DNA of 64,000 bases from Lacibacter sp. H407 (GTDB lineage Bacteria > Bacteroidota > Bacteroidia > Chitinophagales > Chitinophagaceae). The notes beneath the pieces are model-generated. The model ran no database searches, was not told where the DNA came from, and was given only the letters and a program-made list of their open reading frames with translations. The DNA lies in contig NZ_JBBKTU010000001.1 in assembly GCF_037892605.1 (NCBI RefSeq), forward strand, positions 2,108,001 to 2,172,000, given 5' to 3'. Position numbers and translations under genes: made by a program. Below are positions 47,386-54,793 of the stretch, piece after piece (positions within the stretch are counted from its first letter, which is position 1; each line of letters begins with the position of its first letter).

Positions 47386-48396
47386 ATGAGCACAGTTAAA
47401 GTTGCGATTAATGGATTTGGACGTATCGGACGACTGGTTTACCGCCAGATCTCTAAAATGGAAGGCATTGATGTAGTGGCGATCAACGATCTTACTTCTC
47501 CCAAGGTATTAGGACATTTATTGAAATATGATACTGCACAGGGTCGCTTTGATGCAGATGTAAAGAGCACCGAAAACTCCATTATCGTAAACGGCGATGA
47601 GATCAAGATCTATGCACAAAAAGATCCTGCACAAATTCCATGGGGCGCACACCAGGTAGATGTAGTGCTTGAGTGTACAGGTTTCTTTGCTGATAAAGCA
47701 AAAGCTGAAGGACATATTGCAGCCGGTGCAAAGAAAGTGGTGATCAGTGCACCTGCAACAGGTGATCTCAAAACGATTGTATTTAATGTAAACCACAGTA
47801 TTCTTGATGGAAGCGAAACAGTGATCAGCTGTGCAAGCTGTACAACAAACTGTTTGGCTCCAATGGCACAGGTGCTGGAAGAGAAATATGGTATTGTGAA
47901 TGGTTTAATGACAACTGTACACGCTTATACAAATGATCAGAATACACAGGATGCTCCACATCCAAAAGGGGATCTTCGTCGTGCACGTGCAGCCGCTCAA
48001 AACATTGTACCGAACAGCACAGGTGCAGCCAAAGCAATTGGATTGGTATTGCCAAGCCTGAAAGGTAAACTGGATGGCAGTGCACAACGTGTACCAACAC
48101 TTACCGGTTCATTAACAGAAGTAACTGCCTTGTTGGGTAAAAAAGTAACGGTGGAAGAAATTAATGCAGCAATGAAAGCAGCAGCAAACGAAAGCTTTGG
48201 TTATACTGAAGATGAACTTGTGAGCAGCGATATCATTGGCACAAGCTTCGGTTCGTTGTTTGATGCAACACAAACAAAAGTGCAGAATGTAGGCGAAACA
48301 CAATTGGTGCGTGTGGTTAGCTGGTACGATAATGAAATGAGTTATGTAAGCCAGTTGGTTCGTACACTTCACTATTTTGCAAAATTGATCAAGTAA
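47386..48396 (+). CDS. gapA: Glyceraldehyde-3-phosphate dehydrogenase
   Basis: Glycolytic enzyme that oxidises glyceraldehyde 3-phosphate to 1,3-bisphosphoglycerate using NAD. The 336 residues are a normal length. The NAD-binding motif INGFGRIGR is at the N-terminus and the catalytic cysteine is C152 in ASCTTNC; the later [14 protein letters not shown] and [11 protein letters not shown] regions are conserved. The lipoprotein gene starts two bases after its stop, and pgk follows, so the three may form one glycolytic transcript. Confidence 0.97.
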   Translation: MSTVKVAINGFGRIGRLVYRQISKMEGIDVVAINDLTSPKVLGHLLKYDTAQGRFDADVKSTENSIIVNGDEIKIYAQKDPAQIPWGAHQVDVVLECTGFFADKAKAEGHIAAGAKKVVISAPATGDLKTIVFNVNHSILDGSETVISCASCTTNCLAPMAQVLEEKYGIVNGLMTTVHAYTNDQNTQDAPHPKGDLRRARAAAQNIVPNSTGAAKAIGLVLPSLKGKLDGSAQRVPTLTGSLTEVTALLGKKVTVEEINAAMKAAANESFGYTEDELVSSDIIGTSFGSLFDATQTKVQNVGETQLVRVVSWYDNEMSYVSQLVRTLHYFAKLIK

Positions 48397-48398
48397 AT

Positions 48399-49217
48399 AT
48401 GTTGGTGAATACAAAACTGTTAAAGGGATATTTCTTATGGAGTATCCCTTTTTTCATACTGGCCTGTAACGATGGGCCAAGTACTGCTGCTTTTTTACCA
48501 CCCGATCCCAAGAACTGTGAGTGGTATGTAAAGCAGGAAAAAAAGGAAACAACCACCGGTAATAAACTGGGCTTGTATGCGCTTCGTTTTTATCCTGATG
48601 GAACGTACACGCTCTGTGCCGATCTGTTGTTTGAGCAGGGCAAATGGTCGTACGACGCAGCAAAAAAAATCCTGGTGCTTGTTCCCGCTATCAAAACAGA
48701 AGAACTTACGGAACGCTATCTGCTCGATCAGAAACCGGATGCAGGCAAAACACAATTCAGCTTCTTCCAAACCTATCCACCCGATAAAGCAAACCCGGAT
48801 GAACTCGTGAATGTGTTTGCCATCACCAATCGTTCCGCTGCTGATCCGTTCAAAGCAGAAATGCATAAATGGCGATCAAAACCAACGCAGCAGGAAACTG
48901 AAGCACAGATCAAACAACGGGTTGTTGCTTATCTGCAATTTATGTTGGCATTATATCAACATGCGGCCGATAACGATCTGGAAAATCCGGGTGGCAACTG
49001 GTATCCGCAGCCCATCAAATTTTACAGCAACAAAGTGAGTATGGCGTATGAAAATGAACTGAGCGATTGGTACAGTTGTTTTTTCAGTAAAGAAGATGCA
49101 GTGAAAGGATATCAACTCATCAGTGGTGCGTTGATGAAGGTAAAGATCGAAGGCGAAGATGATGTGCGTCGTAACATCAACTGCCTGCAACAATTATTAA
49201 AAACAATACAATCATAA
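48399..49217 (+). CDS. Putative lipoprotein of unknown function
   Basis: A 272-residue protein with a lipoprotein signal (GYFLWSIPFFILAC, Cys23). Residues about 40-145 contain a beta region with repeated charged/aromatic pattern (GLYALRFYPDGTYTLCADLLFEQGKWSYD), which looks like a lipocalin-like or META-type barrel, and residues about 150-272 are helical (AYLQFMLALYQHAADNDLENPGGNWYPQPIKFYSNKV). I do not recognise the family. It sits two bases after gapA and 72 bases before pgk, wedged between two glycolytic genes, so it is probably co-transcribed with gapA. Confidence 0.6.
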   Translation: MLVNTKLLKGYFLWSIPFFILACNDGPSTAAFLPPDPKNCEWYVKQEKKETTTGNKLGLYALRFYPDGTYTLCADLLFEQGKWSYDAAKKILVLVPAIKTEELTERYLLDQKPDAGKTQFSFFQTYPPDKANPDELVNVFAITNRSAADPFKAEMHKWRSKPTQQETEAQIKQRVVAYLQFMLALYQHAADNDLENPGGNWYPQPIKFYSNKVSMAYENELSDWYSCFFSKEDAVKGYQLISGALMKVKIEGEDDVRRNINCLQQLLKTIQS

Positions 49218-49289
49218 ATTAGCTCTGGTATTTTCATCGGGCAAGGAATAACTTCGCTCAACACTTATTCAAATAAAAAACTATTGCAT

Positions 49290-50489
49290 ATGAGTACATT
49301 TTCAAACCATAATTTCTCCGGACAAAAAGCATTGATCCGTGTTGACTTTAACGTGCCGCTTGATAAGCAGACACAAGCGATCACTGATGATACAAGAATG
49401 ACAGCCGCTATTCCCACCATCAAAAAAATTCTGAACGACGGTGGAAGTGTTATTTTAATGAGTCATCTCGGCCGGCCAAAAGAAGGACCGGAAGAAAAGT
49501 ATTCCTTAAAACATGTCATCAGTCATTTGGCTGCACTACTTGGCGGCAACACACCCGTGCTGTTTGCCAACGATTGTATTGGAGAGCAGGCGTACTTAAC
49601 CGCAAGCATGATGAAACCCGGCGAAGTATTGTTGCTGGAGAATCTCCGGTTTTACAAAGAAGAAGAAAAAGGCGATAAAGCATTTGCTGAAAAACTCAGC
49701 AAGCTGGGCGATGTATATGTAAATGATGCATTTGGTACAGCTCACCGTGCACATGCATCTACTGCCGTAATAGCCGACTATTTTGCTGCCGATAAAAAAA
49801 TGTTCGGCTTACTGATGGAAGGCGAAGTGATGGCAGCTGAAAAAGTATTGCTGAAAGCTGAGAAGCCTTTTACCGCCATTATTGGTGGCGCTAAGGTGAG
49901 CGATAAAATTCTGATCATTGAAAACTTACTGGAACGGGCAACCGATATTATCATTGGCGGAGGTATGGCCTATACGTTTATGAAAGCCATGGGTGGTGTA
50001 ATTGGTAATTCGTTATGTGAAGATGACCGGTTAGATACAGCGAAGGATATTCTTGAAAAAGCAGAGGCCAAAGGTGTTCGCATTCATCTTCCCAGCGATT
50101 CTGTAATTGCCGACAAGTTTGCAGCCGATGCCAATACGTCAACCGCTCCGAGTAATCATATCCCTGATGGATGGATGGGGCTTGATATTGGTACCAATGC
50201 ATGTGAGCAGTTTCGCAATGTATTGCTGCATTCAAAAACCATTTTATGGAACGGCCCAATGGGTGTATTTGAAATGGAGAAATTCCAACACGGAACAAAA
50301 ACCATTGCACAGGCTGTGGCTGAAGCTACCAGCAATGGCGCATTTTCGTTAGTAGGTGGTGGCGATAGTGTGGCGGCGGTAAACGATTTCGGATACACTG
50401 ATAAGGTAAGTTATATCTCAACCGGTGGCGGTGCCATGCTGGAGTTTTTTGAAGGAAAACAACTGCCGGGCATTGCTGCAATTAAATGA
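49290..50489 (+). CDS. pgk: Phosphoglycerate kinase
   Basis: Glycolytic kinase that transfers phosphate from 1,3-bisphosphoglycerate to ADP. I chose the ATG at 49290 ([23 protein letters not shown]); the frame's earlier TTG at 49284 is not needed. The substrate motif RVDFNVPLD near residue 17, SHLGRPK, and the nucleotide-binding GGAKVSDKI and the C-terminal GGGDSVAAV are all present. Length 399 is normal. It follows gapA and the lipoprotein gene on the same strand, as in many bacteria where gap and pgk are linked. Confidence 0.96.
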   Translation: MSTFSNHNFSGQKALIRVDFNVPLDKQTQAITDDTRMTAAIPTIKKILNDGGSVILMSHLGRPKEGPEEKYSLKHVISHLAALLGGNTPVLFANDCIGEQAYLTASMMKPGEVLLLENLRFYKEEEKGDKAFAEKLSKLGDVYVNDAFGTAHRAHASTAVIADYFAADKKMFGLLMEGEVMAAEKVLLKAEKPFTAIIGGAKVSDKILIIENLLERATDIIIGGGMAYTFMKAMGGVIGNSLCEDDRLDTAKDILEKAEAKGVRIHLPSDSVIADKFAADANTSTAPSNHIPDGWMGLDIGTNACEQFRNVLLHSKTILWNGPMGVFEMEKFQHGTKTIAQAVAEATSNGAFSLVGGGDSVAAVNDFGYTDKVSYISTGGGAMLEFFEGKQLPGIAAIK

Positions 50490-50554
50490 TCGCATACTCA
50501 CCCTTTTGCGGGTTTTACAGCTGAGCGGATGGCCCTATTTTGTTCATAAAAACA

Positions 50555-51049
50555 ATGAACAAAATTTTCGTTAAACTGATGTTTTTGTTGCTGCCCGTAT
50601 TTGCCGGGGCGCAACGTATTGTGTCAATTGAGCACAACGGCAAAAAGTACGAAGTGCTTGATATGACCCAAACAGGAAAAATAACCTGGGGTGGATATGA
50701 TGAAATTGGCGATGCTGTGCGCAGTGAAGATGATGGTGCAGCCAACACGCAGGCAATTGTAAAATTTGTGGGGGCTAATAAAGGTTTTGATGGAAAGGCT
50801 TACGCAGCAAAGGTTTGTGATACTTCCCGGTATGCCGGTAAAACAGACTGGTACCTGCCATCTAAAAGCGAAGTAGATGCAGTATTTGATAATATCACAA
50901 AATTCGGTTTTGAGGAACGGATTAGTTTGTGGACATCTACGGAGGCCAACGGAACACAGGCTGTATCAAAATACCTCTATTCAGGCGCATTTTATAATGT
51001 ACAGAAAGTGGATGAGTACCATTTCGTTTGTATCCGGAAAGTAAATTGA
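50555..51049 (+). CDS. Exported DUF1566-like protein
   Basis: A 164-residue secreted protein. The ATG at 50555 opens a signal peptide (VKLMFLLLPVFAGAQ), while an upstream TTG is discounted. Residues 70-164 match the pattern of DUF1566/Lcl C-terminal domains: KVCDTSRYAGKTDWYLPSKSEVDAVFDNI followed by SLWTSTEANGTQ and a cysteine near the end (FVCIRK). Such domains belong to the C-type-lectin-like fold group and may bind a ligand or act in the envelope. No function can be given. A hairpin follows. Confidence 0.7.
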   Translation: MNKIFVKLMFLLLPVFAGAQRIVSIEHNGKKYEVLDMTQTGKITWGGYDEIGDAVRSEDDGAANTQAIVKFVGANKGFDGKAYAAKVCDTSRYAGKTDWYLPSKSEVDAVFDNITKFGFEERISLWTSTEANGTQAVSKYLYSGAFYNVQKVDEYHFVCIRKVN

Positions 51050-51073
51050 ATCGAATTGCGTTTATACAACGAC

Positions 51074-51103
51074 AGGGTGTCAGCTTTTTAAAGTCGGCAC
51101 CCT
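51074..51103 (+). terminator. Hairpin after the DUF1566-like gene
   Basis: AGGGTG at 51074-51079 and CACCCT at 51098-51103 form a 6-bp stem with a partly paired, T-rich loop; the following sequence (TTTGTGTT) is T-rich. A weak terminator. Confidence 0.5.
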
Positions 51104-51254
51104 TTGTGTTCAGTAAAATTCATCGTTGCAAGTAAAATGTTTCGATTAAATTTAATGCGACGAAACAACGCCGTATCAAGTGGAAGCATTTTACAAACAG
51201 CATTGTAACATTTACAACAATTATCACACTCATCATTAAATAAACAAACAGAAC

Positions 51255-51845
51255 ATGAAAACCGGAAGTATCATCACCATCGTCGTATTAGTACTTGTAG
51301 CCTTTATTGGCTTCAGAGGCTGCAGCGGTTACAATGGATTGGTAAAGCAAGACGAAGTAGTAAAAGAGAAATGGAACAACGTGCAAAGTGATTACCAGCG
51401 CCGTGCTGATCTGATCCCCAATTTGGTGAACACAGTAAAAGGCGAGGCAAACTTTGAACAGCAAACATTGATCAATGTAATTGAAGCACGTTCCAAAGCA
51501 ACCAGTGTAAAAGTAGACCCTTCAAATATTACTCCTGAAAAGCTTGCTGAATTTCAACAGGCACAAAGTGGTGTAAGCAGTGCCTTGAGCCGTTTATTGG
51601 CAGTGGTTGAAAATTATCCCAACCTCAAAGCCAATGAAGGTTTCCGCAACCTGCAAACACAGCTGGAAGGAACGGAGAACCGAATTAAAGTTGCACGCAA
51701 CGAATTTAATGAAGCGGTAAGAGTTTACAACACAGGTGTACGTTCATTCCCCATGAATTTGTTTGCGGGTATGTTTGGTTTCAAAACAAAAGAAGGTTTT
51801 GCGGCAGATCCCGGCAGCGATAAAGCACCTGAAGTAAAATTCTGA
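51255..51845 (+). CDS. LemA family protein
   Basis: A 196-residue membrane-anchored protein with one N-terminal helix (IITIVVLVLVAFIGF) followed by the LemA core: LVKQDEVVKEKWNNVQSDYQRRADLIPNLVNTVKG, a long helical bundle. The C-terminal half contains the matching ENRIKVARNEFNEAVRVYNTGVRSFPMNLFAGMFGF. LemA proteins are widespread; the family's role is not settled. The two TPM-domain genes follow after 10 and 6 bases, making a LemA-TPM-TPM operon found across many bacteria. Confidence 0.92.
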   Translation: MKTGSIITIVVLVLVAFIGFRGCSGYNGLVKQDEVVKEKWNNVQSDYQRRADLIPNLVNTVKGEANFEQQTLINVIEARSKATSVKVDPSNITPEKLAEFQQAQSGVSSALSRLLAVVENYPNLKANEGFRNLQTQLEGTENRIKVARNEFNEAVRVYNTGVRSFPMNLFAGMFGFKTKEGFAADPGSDKAPEVKF

Positions 51846-51855
51846 TAACAGCAAT

Positions 51856-52317
51856 ATGGGCATTTTTTCTTTCTTCAGTAAAAAGCAAGACTGGTTTACA
51901 CCCGAAGAGCACGCATCCATTGTAAATGCGATCCGTGTTTCGGAGAAACGTACATCCGGAGAGATCCGTGTGTTCGTGGAAAGCCGCTGCAGTTTTGTTG
52001 ATCCTGTTGACCGTGCTGCTGAAGTGTTTTTTGGATTGAAGATGGAAAAAACAGATGACCGTAATGGTGTGTTGCTTTACATTGCCATGAAAGACCATCA
52101 ACTGGCGGTGTTTGGCGACAGTGGTATTCACGAAAAAGTAGGTACCGCTTTCTGGAACAACGAAGTACAGCAAATGCTTTCGAGTTTCAGCAAACACAGT
52201 TATGCGGAAGGGATTGTAAAAATCATTACCGACATTGGTGATGCATTAGTAGCCCATTTCCCCTACGAGAATGAAGACAGGAATGAATTACCAGACGACA
52301 TCGTTTTTGGACGATAG
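51856..52317 (+). CDS. TPM-domain protein, cytoplasmic type
   Basis: A 153-residue protein with a TPM (DUF477) domain but no signal peptide or transmembrane helix. The TPM landmarks are FTPEEHASIVNAIRVSEKRTSGEIRVFVE and LLYIAMKDHQLAVFGDSGIHEKVG, with WNNEVQQMLSSF and IVKIITDIGDALVAHFPY at the end. It lies between lemA and the exported TPM gene. TPM domains are linked to membrane repair/photosystem turnover in plants and to unknown envelope functions in bacteria. Confidence 0.8.
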   Translation: MGIFSFFSKKQDWFTPEEHASIVNAIRVSEKRTSGEIRVFVESRCSFVDPVDRAAEVFFGLKMEKTDDRNGVLLYIAMKDHQLAVFGDSGIHEKVGTAFWNNEVQQMLSSFSKHSYAEGIVKIITDIGDALVAHFPYENEDRNELPDDIVFGR

Positions 52318-52323
52318 CAACAC

Positions 52324-53133
52324 ATGAAGATTTTCCAATTAACCATACTTTCTTTTTTATTCCTTGCCTTCGGCTTAACGTTACAGGCGCAGGGAATCGA
52401 AAAGTATATCCCGACGGTTCCCAACCCTGCAAAGCTGGTGAACGATTATATTGATGTGCTTACACCCGAGCAGGAACAGGCGCTTGAACAAAAGCTGGTG
52501 GCCTACGACGACAGTACATCGAACCAGTTTGTAATCATCACCATTGGCGACATTGGCGATTATGATATAGCCGATTTTGCGGTTGCCCTTGGCCGTAAGT
52601 GGGGCGTGGGCGGTAAGGAATTCGATAACGGATTGGTGCTTGTGGTGTTGATCCCAACCGATGGACGCAAGCGGCAGGTGTGGATCGCTACAGGTTATGG
52701 ATTGGAAGGTGCTATTCCTGATATTACAGCAAAGAAAATTATTGAAGCCGATATCATTCCCAATTTTAAAGCCAATGATATTTACCGTGGACTGGACGAA
52801 GGTACCAGCGACCTGATGCGTGCAGCAGCAGGTGAATACAAAGCACCGGCCGGTTACAGCAATCGTAAAAAAGGAAAAGGTGGCGGCAGTATACTGGGCG
52901 CCATGATCATGTTCATCGTCATTATGATCATCATTTCCAACATCAACAAACGTGGCGGCGGTGGTATGATGAGCCGCAGAGGGTATCGCCGTTGGGAGAA
53001 TAGTGTTCCGCCTATCTGGTTTGGCGGAGGTGGCGGCGGCTGGGGCGGCGGAAGCAGCGGCGGTGGCGGAGGAGGATTTGGCGGCTTTGGTGGTGGAAGT
53101 TTTGGCGGCGGTGGAGCCGGAGGTAGCTGGTAA
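52324..53133 (+). CDS. TPM-domain protein (YgcG type), exported with Gly-rich tail
   Basis: A 269-residue envelope protein: signal peptide (residues 1-22, ending LTLQAQ), TPM domain about residues 28-175 (VNDYIDVLTPEQEQALEQKLVAYDDSTSNQFVIITIGDI and GYGLEGAIPDI), one membrane helix about 196-212 (GAMIMFIVIMIIISNI) and a C-terminal tail rich in Gly and Ser (GGGGGWGGGSSGGGGGGFGG). This is the classical YgcG layout and completes the LemA-TPM-TPM operon. A terminator lies 12 bases after its stop. Confidence 0.9.
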   Translation: MKIFQLTILSFLFLAFGLTLQAQGIEKYIPTVPNPAKLVNDYIDVLTPEQEQALEQKLVAYDDSTSNQFVIITIGDIGDYDIADFAVALGRKWGVGGKEFDNGLVLVVLIPTDGRKRQVWIATGYGLEGAIPDITAKKIIEADIIPNFKANDIYRGLDEGTSDLMRAAAGEYKAPAGYSNRKKGKGGGSILGAMIMFIVIMIIISNINKRGGGGMMSRRGYRRWENSVPPIWFGGGGGGWGGGSSGGGGGGFGGFGGGSFGGGGAGGSW

Positions 53134-53144
53134 AAAAAATTGAA

Positions 53145-53175
53145 AAAAATGCCCATGGTTTACATGGGCATTTTT
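53145..53175 (+). terminator. Intrinsic terminator of the LemA-TPM operon
   Basis: A 13-bp stem (AAAAATGCCCATG and complement) with a five-base loop, ending in a T run. Confidence 0.88.
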
Positions 53176-53255
53176 ATTTCAAGTACACGTTCATCTCGAT
53201 TGTTCCAGCCACATAAAGCTGGTAATGGTTGAAGATGAGTAATGAATAAAAAGCT

Positions 53256-53292
53256 GAAAGCTGTCTGTAGTTTGCCACAACAGACAGCTTTC
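53256..53292. repeat. Second hairpin, 13-bp inverted repeat
   Basis: GAAAGCTGTCTGT at 53256-53268 and its perfect complement at 53280-53292, 11-base loop, no T run. It lies about 180 bases before the CHASE2-like gene. The rest of the 343-base gap holds no gene. Confidence 0.7.
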
Positions 53293-53476
53293 ATAACACG
53301 ACAAAAGCCCGAAATTCATCTCTATATTTAATAGGAAGATTCTTTCACAGACGAGTCTTCCACACCAAAACGTTCACTGCGAGTCGGAGCTGCCAGACGT
53401 TGCCTTAGAAGTGCGAAGACTCGGTGGCGAAGAAAAATTGGCAGTTCGATTAATAAAGATAAATCTGTTAAGCGGG

Positions 53477-54262
53477 ATGAAGTATAAAAAAGTAATAATT
53501 GCTCTGGTCTTAATAACTATTATTGTTTGTATTTATTTGCTAAGCTGTCCATCTCAAAAGAAAGTTATCAAAAAGAATTTTGGTAGTCTAACTGAGAAAA
53601 TTGACCCTGATATTGTTTTAATCAATGTAGAAGAGGAGGACAGAGCATTTATTGGTAAGCTACTTAAAATTGTAGATAGTTGTAAACCAATTTTAATTGG
53701 AATTGATGTGTTTTTTGAAATCGAAAAGGATCCAATTCAGGATTCAATATTAATGCAAGCTTTTAAGGAGATTGACAATGATATTTTGGCGTGCAAACTT
53801 GATTCAGCAGGAAAACCCATAATGCCTATTGTTAAGTTTAGTTCGTTTGTAACTGACGTGGGTCTTGCGAATGTTCAAGCATTGGAGGGTATAGCAAGTT
53901 TTAAAACTCCACTCGGAGTTATTGATACTACTATTCATAAATCATTCGAATTAAAAATTATTGAAAGGTGGAAGACAGGATTTAAGCATCGTATTAAAGT
54001 GAATCAAGTTATTCCAATTAAATTCACGAGAACTTTGGAGCAATTTATTCATTTTAATGGGGGAGTATTAACTACAAAAGAACATTGGAGTTTTTTAAAG
54101 AATAAAATTGTAATAGTTGCCTATTTGGGTCCAAGTAATGAGGATAAATTTTTTACCCCAATTCGTTTTTCTACTCGGCAAAATGATAATAATCCTGACA
54201 CCTATGGAGGCGTTATTATTGCAAATACAATACGGACAATTTTAGAATATGAAATTAAGTAG
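53477..54262 (+). CDS. CHASE2-like sensor-domain protein, orphan
   Basis: A 261-residue protein; the ATG at 53477 opens a signal anchor (KVIIALVLITIIVCIYLLSC, with a possible lipobox Cys). The body matches the CHASE2 extracellular sensor fold: DPDIVLINVEEEDRAFIGKLLKIV, then KPILIGIDVFFE, and near the end LKNKIVIVAYLGPSNEDKFFTP and NPDTYGGVIIANTIRTILE. It stops right after the sensor; CHASE2 proteins usually continue with transmembrane helices and a kinase or cyclase output. The low GC and noncoding flanks suggest acquisition by transfer. An output partner could not be found nearby. Confidence 0.65.
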   Translation: MKYKKVIIALVLITIIVCIYLLSCPSQKKVIKKNFGSLTEKIDPDIVLINVEEEDRAFIGKLLKIVDSCKPILIGIDVFFEIEKDPIQDSILMQAFKEIDNDILACKLDSAGKPIMPIVKFSSFVTDVGLANVQALEGIASFKTPLGVIDTTIHKSFELKIIERWKTGFKHRIKVNQVIPIKFTRTLEQFIHFNGGVLTTKEHWSFLKNKIVIVAYLGPSNEDKFFTPIRFSTRQNDNNPDTYGGVIIANTIRTILEYEIK

Positions 54263-54467
54263 GGTAATTGCCGTCCTACTTAATGGGCGAGTGTCAGGAG
54301 GTCTTGTGTATTTGGTTGGTGGCACTTGATGTAAATAGGTGGAGAAGTCTTTTGCCGCTTTTTGGTATGCTAATGATACAAGTACGCCGCACCGTTGGTT
54401 TCAAGATTATCCAGACGCAGCTCAAATTAATCAGCTTTTTTGCTGCAGCATTGGGGCATGGCTTATT

Positions 54468-54517
54468 AGCAACACAAAAAAATAGCGGACACGGCGCCGC
54501 TATTTTTTTGTGTTGCT
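54468..54517. repeat. Perfect 21-bp inverted repeat around an AT-rich stem
   Basis: The left arm 54468-54488 and the right arm 54497-54517 are exact reverse complements across 21 bases, with an 8-base spacer. The arms contain A7/T7 and a GCGG/CCGC core, a shape suitable for a bidirectional terminator. It lies in the 531-base gap 54263-54793, where no gene is convincing; a 129-codon frame starting at 54268 shows no family features. Confidence 0.8.
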
Positions 54518-54746
54518 GTTGGTATTGCTGCCGATTAAAACTACCGCAGCCGTTGTTGCGTGTTTTTCACCAACAACGAGATCAAGGCTATGAAGTCGAA
54601 AAGTTTTTCGACGCAGAGTCTCCCAACTTGAACTTTCACATGCGATGTGTCAGATAGGCCCGTGTGTTGTTTTTGTGGAACTCACCGCCGAACGTGTTCC
54701 GACGCTGCGATAAGAATCATAAACTGCAAACAACCTTATCCAAACA

Positions 54747-54774
54747 AAAAGGCGGTTCGCAAGAACCGCCTTTT
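54747..54774. terminator. Intrinsic terminator, GNRA-loop hairpin
   Basis: A 12-bp stem AAAAGGCGGTTC with GCAA loop. It lies 20 bases past the 3' end of the M1 peptidase gene, on the minus strand, where the complementary A run becomes a T run. Confidence 0.88.
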
Positions 54775-54793
54775 ACTCGTCATTCGTTATTCA

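Noticed and set aside
53300-53476. Integron attC-like site before the CHASE2-like gene
   Set aside because: Some complementary stretches are present, but I could not identify the conserved core sites in order, so this is not claimed.
54268-54657. A 129-codon frame after the CHASE2-like gene
   Set aside because: Composition is erratic, it runs through the 21-bp inverted repeat, and no domain or signal is seen.
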